Under the pieces are notes generated by a model. It did no database searches and had not been told where the DNA came from. It saw only the letters and a program-made list of their open reading frames with translations. A stretch of 64,000 nt of DNA from assembly GCF_000026945.1 (NCBI RefSeq), contig NC_012861.1:1116001-1180000 (forward strand). Direction: 5' to 3'. The position numbers and the translations under genes were made by a program. The stretch is from Candida dubliniensis CD36. Its lineage: Eukaryota > Ascomycota > Pichiomycetes > Serinales > Debaryomycetaceae. How positions within the stretch are numbered: position 1 is the stretch's first letter; every line of letters begins with the position of its first letter. Below, one piece after another: positions 42,777-51,506 of this stretch.

Positions 42777-45587
42777 ATGCAATTATCAGCGACAGAACAA
42801 AATTCGATACTTCAAAGTTGTATCGCCAATATCAATCAACAATCTAATCTTATGAAACATGATTTGAATGAAAATAAATTATTGCCAGCTTTGAAACATT
42901 GTTCCAATTTTCTTAATGAATTACGAACCAACTCATTGTCTCCAAAACAATATTATGAGATTTATATGTTAGTTTTCGATTCATTAGAGACCTTATCAAC
43001 ATATTTGCTAAACTCGCATACAGCAAGACAAAAGTCAAAGCATAATGAGGCTAAGGGCAACGATTCTATCAACAACGGGAAGACAGAAGATAATGGGGAA
43101 GGGGCATCGGTGTTTTTAGCAGATTTGTATGAAATCGTTCAGTATTCAGGAAATATCGTGCCTCGATTATACATGATGATTGTTATTGGTACAACCTATA
43201 TGTCGATTGAAGGATCGCCGAAAAAGGATTTAATGAAAGATATGATAGAAATGTGTCATGGAGTGCAACATCCAATTCGTGGGTTGTTTTTACGGTATTA
43301 TTTATCTCAACGAACAAAGAATTTATTACCCTTCCAAAACCAAATAGATTTTGAAGAGACAGTGGAATTTTTAATCAAGAATTTTATTGAAATGAATAAA
43401 CTTTGGGTTAGGTTACAACACCAGGGACATTCATCAGAACGTGAATTGAGATATCGTGAACGGAAGGAATTGAAGATTCTTGTTGGATCAAATTTAGTTC
43501 GTTTATCACAAATTATCGATGATTACAATGGAGATGCCAATTATTCTGCAATTGAATATTATAAGGACAAGATTTTCCCCACTATTACTGAACAAATCAT
43601 TCAATGTCGTGATCATTTAGCTCAAAGCTATTTGATTGATGTTTTAATACAAGTTTTCCCCGACGATTTCCATTTCGCCAGTTTGGATAATTTGTTGAAC
43701 CAAGTGTTTGTTAATTTACACCCCTTATTGAAGAAGAGTGAATTGGTACAAACTTTAATTGATAGATTTATTGCTTATCATAAATTCTCCAGTGACATGA
43801 ATCAATTATCAATAGAAGAAACTGGAGGCAATGCACTGGAAATCAATGTTGATCAATTGTTTCAATCATTTTGGCAATTTTATAACAAATTAATTACAAC
43901 TGCAGACCCCCCATTACCACCAGAAGAACATTCAATGCTTTTGCAGTCATTCATTAATCTTTTATTGACTTTTGAACCAAATGATTTCTCAAACCTAGAT
44001 ATTATTTATAAATTTGCTGAAGAAAATTTAGCGACTCAAGGGAATAATACCGAAGTTGAGCAGGAAATGTGGACGCAATTGTTGCTTGTCCCTATATCAC
44101 ATTTCAAATCAATTAAAACTTTATTGTCGTTAGAGAACTTTTATCAATTTTATTCCAAATTGGACAACAAAGCTTTACAGAAGCAAATAGCCATTGCAAT
44201 CATCGATAGAATTTTAGAGATTGCCAATGATAATGATAAAGAATTATTGCACAACACTGATGAAATCGATGGAGTTTTCAAATATCTTATGGTATTAATT
44301 AAAGTGTCACCAAGTAAATTAAACACGGCTAAGCATTTGGGGGTCACTAAAACGATCAAAGTAAACAATGGCGAGACATTAATTACTGAAGAATTTCTTG
44401 ACACTCAAGAGAAGATTTGCAAGTTAATTCATCTTGTTGAAGTTAGTGATGATCCTATTAAAAATGTTTCTAATTTGATGTATATTAGAAAAAAATATTT
44501 AAACAAAAATTTCGAGAATATCATTTATACGTATCCCACTTTGATATCGAAAATTTTATTCAAATTGAAATTAGCTGGCTATGTTAATTTACATCAACGA
44601 AAGAAAATGAAAAATGATACGGTTGATTTACAAATCACATCAAATTTCAAAAATCTATCGGTGATTATTGATGAATTGTATCAATATCATCAAGAATATT
44701 CTTCTGAGTTGATCCTCAACATCTATTTAAACGTTGCTACGGTTGCTGATCAATTGAAATTAGAATCTATATGTTATGAATTGTTCAACCAATGCTTTGT
44801 CGTTTATGAAGAAAACCTTATCTTGACACCTCATCAGTACAAGACCTCATCAACAACTACTCATATCGATCCTCATGATTCACTTTCAGGCGGGTCATTG
44901 GCTTATGAATCGGTGTTATCAATTGCCAACACTTTAGTGAAAACAAGAAACTTTTCCAAAGAAAATTACGAGAATTTAATCACCAAATTGACATTATATG
45001 GTTCAAAATTATTGAAAAAACAAGATCAATGTCGTGCAGTGTATTCATGTGCCCATTTATGGTGGTGGAGTGAAACATTGTTACCTCCAGGTGAGAAATC
45101 ACCTACAATAAGTGATGATAAAGATGAAGCCAATCTCCAGGATAATAGCGACAAACCTAAGGAGTCTGATGCTGAAGCTGAACCAGAAGTTGGCTCCAAA
45201 GGGGAGCCTGAGTTAGAGGAATCTAATGATGAACTTGTATTGTATCGTGATCCTAAACGAGTATTGGAATGTCTTCAAAAATCATTACGAGTTGCAGATT
45301 CATGTATGGATCCGTATCTTTCCCTTAAGTTATTTCTTGAAATACTCAATCGATGTATTATTTTCAATGTTTATGGCAACAATTTGATTGATACTCGATA
45401 CATTAATGGGTTGATTGATTTGATAAATACCAATATTGATAACTTATCCGACGACAAGGGTCATGATGAAGACTTTGACGATAATGTCACTGCAAGTGAA
45501 GATAATAAAGAGGCAGTATTGTTGAAACAATGTCGCAGGTTTCTCAAGCGAACTTTATCATATATTTCAGAACAAAGTTTAATTTAA
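42777..45587 (+). CDS. VPS35: Retromer subunit Vps35
   Basis: Vps35 is the cargo-binding alpha-solenoid core of retromer, which recycles receptors such as Vps10 from endosome to Golgi with Vps26 and Vps29. The 936-residue length matches the family. The signature PRLYMMI (near residue 127), which contacts Vps26, is intact, followed by PIRGLFLRYYLSQRTKNLLP. The C-terminal part carries an acidic low-complexity insert (about 775-820) before the conserved VLECLQKSLRVADSCMDPYL block. No other retromer gene is in the window. Confidence 0.95.
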   Translation: MQLSATEQNSILQSCIANINQQSNLMKHDLNENKLLPALKHCSNFLNELRTNSLSPKQYYEIYMLVFDSLETLSTYLLNSHTARQKSKHNEAKGNDSINNGKTEDNGEGASVFLADLYEIVQYSGNIVPRLYMMIVIGTTYMSIEGSPKKDLMKDMIEMCHGVQHPIRGLFLRYYLSQRTKNLLPFQNQIDFEETVEFLIKNFIEMNKLWVRLQHQGHSSERELRYRERKELKILVGSNLVRLSQIIDDYNGDANYSAIEYYKDKIFPTITEQIIQCRDHLAQSYLIDVLIQVFPDDFHFASLDNLLNQVFVNLHPLLKKSELVQTLIDRFIAYHKFSSDMNQLSIEETGGNALEINVDQLFQSFWQFYNKLITTADPPLPPEEHSMLLQSFINLLLTFEPNDFSNLDIIYKFAEENLATQGNNTEVEQEMWTQLLLVPISHFKSIKTLLSLENFYQFYSKLDNKALQKQIAIAIIDRILEIANDNDKELLHNTDEIDGVFKYLMVLIKVSPSKLNTAKHLGVTKTIKVNNGETLITEEFLDTQEKICKLIHLVEVSDDPIKNVSNLMYIRKKYLNKNFENIIYTYPTLISKILFKLKLAGYVNLHQRKKMKNDTVDLQITSNFKNLSVIIDELYQYHQEYSSELILNIYLNVATVADQLKLESICYELFNQCFVVYEENLILTPHQYKTSSTTTHIDPHDSLSGGSLAYESVLSIANTLVKTRNFSKENYENLITKLTLYGSKLLKKQDQCRAVYSCAHLWWWSETLLPPGEKSPTISDDKDEANLQDNSDKPKESDAEAEPEVGSKGEPELEESNDELVLYRDPKRVLECLQKSLRVADSCMDPYLSLKLFLEILNRCIIFNVYGNNLIDTRYINGLIDLINTNIDNLSDDKGHDEDFDDNVTASEDNKEAVLLKQCRRFLKRTLSYISEQSLI

Positions 45588-46948
45588 AGGTAACATAAGT
45601 GACAAGTTGGCCATACACGATGAAGATATAGTTTACATTCACAAACATAAAAGTTGTGTAGTAAAAAAAAAGAGATTATCATCAACCAATGATCCATCTC
45701 TATAGTTGTAAATATATAGATATGATATCATGAAAAGTAGTTTGCTGGCTAAATAGTTAAAACAAAATATGAAAGTTTAAAATGTAGAGATAGAGTCGGA
45801 ATAAGAACCGAATTGAGAATAGGAGAAAAATAGAAAGGTGTGATATCAGTATTTGAGAACAAGATGGGAACGTGGTGGTGAAGGGAGGCATAATATGGGA
45901 ATGAATGACTGATGTGTGAAAGTCTAATCGCCACAGACTTTACGGGTTTACTAAATTAACTACTACTACTACTACTACTACTACCACGCTCACATGAACA
46001 TTAAGATTATATCTAAAGCTTAATTAACTTCTTTCATATACTGTGTAGCCATCAGAATAATAAAAGGATATTCATTGTTTGAGCCAACTTAAAATTATTG
46101 GTGGAAATGAGAAAGAGACGTATTTATGTATTGTTTTTGGTAGGATAACTAATAAAGAGCATCATTGAATTAATTTGAGAGTTGATCAAACATGTTTGCT
46201 ATAATCGTTTTTGTCAGTAATATGTGCTTTTATGGGTCTTTGATGTTAAAAAACCCAGCAATCATCCTAACGATAACTCCGTTGCCCTTGTGTGGTTGAC
46301 ACGGAGTTACCAGTGAGTAAAACTCTAAATTGAAAACACTTTACTTTATTACGATTTGACTTTTGAAGGGAGACAAACAAACAGATGTAATTAGAGTTAG
46401 TATTAAGTTGAAAGGAAGTGTGAACGGAAGCGATAAAGTAGTTGCAACTGTATATCTATCTTCGATAATCATTGAATAAAATTTGTATTTACCTCTCAGC
46501 CCCCCAATCTGGTAACAACAATAACTACTGGTTGTATTTGAATGGAAACCTTGGACGGCAAAACAAAGACAAGTAAAAACTCTATTTGGGATTGCCACAG
46601 TGAAAATTCAACCAATCAACAAATACCAAGAACTTTATTCGGAGATCTTCTATAGACAGAGATTGATATTTTCGTTAGTTCATCCCCTATTCCAAACAAA
46701 AAAAAAATAGATTTCAAAGCCTTGTTAATATTATGTAAATAGACTTTGCCATATGTGGGATTTTTTTTAATCCATATCTCTTGTTTCTTTTTCCTTCAAC
46801 TCATCCTCTATTCCCACTGACAATACAACGATCATGTTAAACTGTAGTATTGATGATTCTTGTATGGGTTCATGAATTATCCTACCAATAAGTAAGCATA
46901 GCTAAAAAATAAAAACAGATCAATTGTTAGTAATTGCAAAAAAAAAAA
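45588..46948. other. VPS35 downstream intergenic region
   Basis: No protein gene is seen. Contents: an (ACT)n repeat (45961-45984), a perfect 9-bp inverted repeat TAACTCCGT/ACGGAGTTA (46274-46282 and 46301-46309), and on the minus strand a branch point TACTAAC (46932-46926) with acceptor TATTTTTTAG ending at 46902. Confidence 0.5.
45961..45984. repeat. (ACT)n microsatellite
   Basis: Eight trinucleotide units in the VPS35 3' flank. Confidence 0.85.
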
Positions 46949-47118
46949 ATATTCTCAATCTTTGCTGCGGCCACAATGTACATCAGAAAAATAATAATTA
47001 GGGATGAAGAGGAAGAACGCAGCTAAATATTATTGAGAAGGGATTTTTGTTTTAGCAAATTTGAAATCCCGTCACGTAATTTTAAGCCCACCCGATAATA
47101 ATTTCTGAGGATTAAAAC
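46949..47118 (-). ncRNA. Candidate intronic H/ACA snoRNA
   Basis: On the minus strand two hairpins with internal loops flank an ANANNA-type hinge. The 5' hairpin has a lower stem GTTTTA/TAAAAC (47118-47113 with 47054-47049) and an upper stem GAAAT/ATTTC; the hinge ACAAAA is at 47050-47045. The 3' hairpin has a lower stem TTCTCAAT/ATTGAGAA (47039-47032 with 46959-46952), an internal loop and an upper stem GCTGCG/CGCAGC. The tail reads ATA rather than ACA. A branch point and acceptor follow about 20 and 45 nt downstream, as for an intron-encoded RNA. No donor or rRNA target was identified, and the pocket-to-box spacing is slightly short. Confidence 0.4.
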
Positions 47119-47318
47119 CAATGGTTGAAACAAAAGCCTCAGTTGCCATAATTATTTTATAAAACTAATCCTCTTATTTTATTATTCATATTCACTTCGA
47201 CTTTAAAACTTTAAATATAATATATAATACCCTTTCAATTCTGTCACAACTGCCACCACATTTCTTTTGTTCATTTGATTACTGTTAAGTTTAACTTTCC
47301 ATTTTTCCAAAGGTAATC

Positions 47319-50189
47319 ATGTCATCAACAATTCCCAGTGAAGACAAGAAACCTTTATTGGATTCTGAAATGGAACCCGACGTTTCTATTGATAATAACG
47401 AAGTATTACCACCTTATTCGGACAATGAAAAACATCAGTTATTGCCTGATAACGAAAAATGTGACTTGGAGGCAATTCCAACAAGTTATCGAGTAACTCG
47501 CCATTCCAATAAATTCAAAAGATTTTGTCAAATTTTATCATTATTTGGCGTCCTTTATTTGGTAAACTTTTTATACATCAATCGTAATGACTTTTCTCAT
47601 GGAATGTCATCTTATTTCAAATTTAACTGCAGCTCCTTAGCTTCGCAGCAACCCCTTCAAGAAGCTAAACTTGACCATCATCCAATTTTCAGAAATTTGA
47701 TTGATGTGGTTGATACTACATACTCTGGTCAACAAGAAGGCAATGACACTGCTAAAGAAATCATTTCTGTCACCAATCCATATACACCTAATCCTCGCTA
47801 TGGAGAATCATTGTACACCACGACTTTGATTAAGAACCATAAGTTTGCTAACAGTTGGAACCAACCGGCAATTGTCAATTTTACTGCTCCATCAAACATA
47901 TCCTTTGATGCAGTGGTTTTAACTTTACACACTGAAGTAGACGGTGTACAATTTGATAGATTGGCTAATTTGTTTGTTGATGGTATTCAAGTTTGGAGAA
48001 CTTCAACTATTGAACCTGGTGGTCGTAAAGTATTTAGTGATTTCAAGAAGGATGTCAGCAAGTATTCCAATCTTTTCAAAAAAGAAAACGTACAAATCTT
48101 ATTCCAATTGGACAACTTAGTTACATCCAAGTTGACAGGTATTTTCGATGTTACTTTAACCGCAGATTTTTACAAGTTCCACAGACACCCACACCACCAT
48201 GATGGAAGAAATGAACACAATGAAAAACGTTGTGGTCATGATGATAAATTGAATGAGTTCCATGATGAACATCAGGATCAAGGCTATGAAAAAGAATTTA
48301 ATGATGCTTTTGACCATCAAAAGGGTGACTTCCAAGGAGATGAAAAAGACCATCATGATGAACCTCACAAAGGAAAGCATGATAAAAATAAGCACCATAA
48401 AGATAAGCACCATAAAGATAAGCACCATAAAGATAAACACCACAAGGACAAAGATGGAAAACACAAAAAACCCAAAGAACCAGAGCATCCACCACACGAA
48501 CCAGGTGACAAACCACCTCACCATCCACCACATGAACCACCTCACCATCCACCACATGAACCACCTCACCATCCTCCTCATGAACCACCACACCATCCTC
48601 CTCATGAACCACCACACCATCCACCGCATGACCCAGATCATCATCATGGAAAATACCACGAAGAACGTAGAATTTTCACTGAAGCCAAACCTGCAGATGT
48701 GATTTATCCTTTGACTTTCAACAAGAACCCTAATCAACCTCCAGTTGTTTACCTTGCATCCAATAAACTCTCAGTCAATTTACCAAAAGTTACCAAAAAC
48801 ACTACACGCTTGACGCTTTCGATTTTCACTTCTGGTAATGCCGCTGATGAATTTTGGTACACCAATGTCGTTGACAAATACAAGGATATTTTTGCTGATA
48901 GTGGTAATCCATTTATTGGTAAAGGACCAGTTAGAGTAGTCAATGTTTATTTCAATGGTGAGAAAATTGCTGCTCAAACCCCTGAACCTGTCATTTTCAC
49001 TGGTGGCATTTCACCGGCTTTATGGTCACCTGTTGTTTCATTCAATGCATTCGATGTACCTTCCATTGATGTTGATGTCAGTGGTTTATTGCCATATCTT
49101 TGGGAACATCAAGCTATCGAAGACAAAATATTGGAGATTGAAGTCAGTAATGGGTTGGGTGAAATCGATAAGGACACCACTACTTCAGTAAATGAAAATT
49201 GGGTTACATCTGCTAACTTATTAACGTACCAAAATGACCAAGTTATTGATGCTACTGGTGAAGTCATTAATATTGACCATGAAAGTTCCGGAATTGTTCT
49301 TACAGTTGCACCACCTTACACCCGTTCATTACAACAAGTCATTGATGCTTCCTTCAGTGCTCAATTGATCAGTCAAGTCAGCTTGACTTTGAAAAATAAC
49401 AGAACTTTGAATACAACTATTAGTAGTTATTCCAAAGCTGAAGTATCAAATGTTCAAAGCTATTCCCGTTCTGGAGATATCCAATCTATTGTCCATGCTG
49501 GTCGTTCTTCACGTTCGGTTATTATTCAAGACAACGATTCTCCAGTGTCTAAAGAGGTTGCTAAGCACGAATCTAAACACCACAAACCAGAAATCCCAGA
49601 TAATACTATTTCTATTGTTAACATCACATTGAATTACCCATTGGTACTCCATTTGCAACAAATTTCAAAAGACATTGGTTCTGGCGATAATTTTTTCGTT
49701 GATTATGATGTCAAGTTGGCCCATTCTTCATCAACTGACATTTCATTTGGTGCTATCCATGGTAGCGTTCATACAACTGCTTCTCAAAATGGCACTTCAA
49801 GATTTTTCTTGTCTTCAAAAGGTAATCATGGGTTTGGATCAACTTTTAGCAAGTACAAATCAAAGTTCAAGTTTGGTCCACATGAAAGAAAGTATAAAAG
49901 AATTGTCAATGCAGTCAATGGAACCATTGTTTTAGACAAGTCCAAATCAGGCGAAGAGGATGAACATGGTAAAGCTCATTTGTCTTCGGTAATGAAAGCA
50001 ATGGAAAATATGTCAGTTTACAAGAATGCTTCACAAATGTTACAGAGCATTATGAATGCTTCAAGAGCTTCTTTTAAAGGATTTTTTGGTGCCAAGCCTG
50101 GATGTCACGGCATGAAACACCATGAAAATGTAGATGACCATAAAAAAATGAAGCATAAGATGAGAAAACATGTATCTGACGCTCATTAA
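47319..50189 (+). CDS. Membrane-anchored PNGase-A-family protein with His-rich repeat insert
   Basis: The 956-residue product has a cytosolic N terminus, one membrane segment (about 68-88, ILSLFGVLYLVNFLYI) and a lumenal or outer body, a type II topology. The core resembles the peptide:N-glycanase A (amidase A) family: VVLTLHTEVDGVQFDRLANL followed by FVDGIQVWRTSTIEPGG, and later GKGPVRVVNVYFNGEKIAAQ. Between the two core parts (about 320-445) is a His/Lys/Pro-rich insert with tandem HHKDK and PHHPPHEP units. Enzymatic activity is not established for fungal members. A His-rich tail ends the protein. Confidence 0.85.
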   Translation: MSSTIPSEDKKPLLDSEMEPDVSIDNNEVLPPYSDNEKHQLLPDNEKCDLEAIPTSYRVTRHSNKFKRFCQILSLFGVLYLVNFLYINRNDFSHGMSSYFKFNCSSLASQQPLQEAKLDHHPIFRNLIDVVDTTYSGQQEGNDTAKEIISVTNPYTPNPRYGESLYTTTLIKNHKFANSWNQPAIVNFTAPSNISFDAVVLTLHTEVDGVQFDRLANLFVDGIQVWRTSTIEPGGRKVFSDFKKDVSKYSNLFKKENVQILFQLDNLVTSKLTGIFDVTLTADFYKFHRHPHHHDGRNEHNEKRCGHDDKLNEFHDEHQDQGYEKEFNDAFDHQKGDFQGDEKDHHDEPHKGKHDKNKHHKDKHHKDKHHKDKHHKDKDGKHKKPKEPEHPPHEPGDKPPHHPPHEPPHHPPHEPPHHPPHEPPHHPPHEPPHHPPHDPDHHHGKYHEERRIFTEAKPADVIYPLTFNKNPNQPPVVYLASNKLSVNLPKVTKNTTRLTLSIFTSGNAADEFWYTNVVDKYKDIFADSGNPFIGKGPVRVVNVYFNGEKIAAQTPEPVIFTGGISPALWSPVVSFNAFDVPSIDVDVSGLLPYLWEHQAIEDKILEIEVSNGLGEIDKDTTTSVNENWVTSANLLTYQNDQVIDATGEVINIDHESSGIVLTVAPPYTRSLQQVIDASFSAQLISQVSLTLKNNRTLNTTISSYSKAEVSNVQSYSRSGDIQSIVHAGRSSRSVIIQDNDSPVSKEVAKHESKHHKPEIPDNTISIVNITLNYPLVLHLQQISKDIGSGDNFFVDYDVKLAHSSSTDISFGAIHGSVHTTASQNGTSRFFLSSKGNHGFGSTFSKYKSKFKFGPHERKYKRIVNAVNGTIVLDKSKSGEEDEHGKAHLSSVMKAMENMSVYKNASQMLQSIMNASRASFKGFFGAKPGCHGMKHHENVDDHKKMKHKMRKHVSDAH
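48390..48636 (+). repeat. In-frame tandem repeats: 15-bp HHKDK units and 24-bp PHHPPHEP units
   Basis: About four 15-bp units (48390-48450) are followed by six 24-bp units (about 48511-48636). All preserve the reading frame, so length polymorphism would be tolerated. Confidence 0.85.
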
Positions 50190-50379
50190 GATCGGTCCTT
50201 ATTTAGTTTAGGGGTTTGCTACTTGTTTCGCTTTTATCCTTTGCTTTTCTTTATTACAATACTGTTGTTCCTGGCAGTAAGTTTTTATATTTCTTTTTGT
50301 TTATACTTTACATAAGTTGTTTTTATTATTGACAAGTACTGTTCTTTTTTTTTTTGTTTCACAACATCGCAGAATAAAA

Positions 50380-51231
50380 TTAACCAAAACCAGCCCATTC
50401 TATAGAAAAAGTCAACGGCACAGACTCATCAAATAGATCACATAAAGCTTCATCGTTTAGTTCCTGATGTACCTTATCCGTTTCTTTATCATAGCCCATT
50501 ATAACCAAATTCTTCTTAACACTAGTAGCCAATCTTCCACCCACAACAATGTCATGAATGTCAAAAAACTCGAATCTAACAATCGAATAGGAATGATAAC
50601 GTAAAGGATCTCCTGGATAAATAACCAAGTCACCACCAAATTTTATTCCAGGGTTAATAAAGTAACCTTTGTTTTGTAAATAACTGTAATACTTATAGTA
50701 GGTGATAAATTTGTTAATCAGCATTGACGAATCCTGTAAATAATTGGTGATGTAATTGTGAATCCTCAATTGATGATGTTTGGCTAACTCTAAATTATAA
50801 TCATTATCTGAATTAGGCGTTGTTATCAAATTACCTTGATAGTTGTTATTTTTGATATTTCCCTTTAATAATTTAAGCTTTGCTTCACGATATGTTAATT
50901 CATCAACTAAAATAGCTTTATTGTACTGAAGTAACCAGATCACTTCCCAAATTATTAACTTAAGGGGAACAGAAAGAAATATATTTTGTTGTGGATAATG
51001 TTGCAATGTCCCCATCAACACACCAAGTATATTGTAATCATTGCGTAGAGTCTTTATATCATCAACATTAAATACCAAAACTTCTGGTTGGTGAGAAAGA
51101 TTAATGACTGGTAAAATAATTGGGTTTACAAAATTATTGTCAGTGGTAGTAGCTATAGGCTTATCATTATTTTCCATTATAAGAGGTGAGACCAAACTGT
51201 TGCTTGAAGGTTTCAAGAAAAACGAAGCCAT
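50380..51231 (-). CDS. SEN34: tRNA-splicing endonuclease catalytic subunit Sen34
   Basis: Sen34 cleaves the 3' splice site of tRNA introns within the Sen2/15/34/54 complex, on the outer mitochondrial membrane in yeast. The 283-residue frame has the C-terminal nuclease fold with the presumed catalytic Tyr-His-Lys triad: GGDLVIYPGDP, LRYHSYSIVRF and TSVKKNLVIMG. The family end SIEWAGFG is present. The intron-bearing tRNA-Ile in this window is a natural substrate class. The gene is divergent from COG4 (275 bp). Confidence 0.93.
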   Translation of the reverse strand: MASFFLKPSSNSLVSPLIMENNDKPIATTTDNNFVNPIILPVINLSHQPEVLVFNVDDIKTLRNDYNILGVLMGTLQHYPQQNIFLSVPLKLIIWEVIWLLQYNKAILVDELTYREAKLKLLKGNIKNNNYQGNLITTPNSDNDYNLELAKHHQLRIHNYITNYLQDSSMLINKFITYYKYYSYLQNKGYFINPGIKFGGDLVIYPGDPLRYHSYSIVRFEFFDIHDIVVGGRLATSVKKNLVIMGYDKETDKVHQELNDEALCDLFDESVPLTFSIEWAGFG

Positions 51232-51506
51232 ATGTTAGATCGGAGCATTTTTTTTTTTCTCTTCTTCACACAGCATCGACTTGTCCTGCAAAACAGTTTT
51301 TTCTCTCTTTTGGTTAGTGATGTTGTTGTTGTTTTTCCGGTTGAGTTTGGTGAGACACACTAGAATCAACAAAAACAGTTGAGCTTATTTCTTTTTCAAG
51401 TGTAAAGTGAAACTTTCAACATCCTTCAATCCTTTACCTAACAGCAAACCCCCTCCTCCCCCTCCCTTTTTTTTTATAACTTTCTTTTTTTGGTTTTGTT
51501 AGCAAC

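Noticed and set aside
48156..48737. Long antisense frames over the His-rich repeats
   Set aside because: Mirror images of the tandem repeat in the real gene (Met/Trp/Val arrays).
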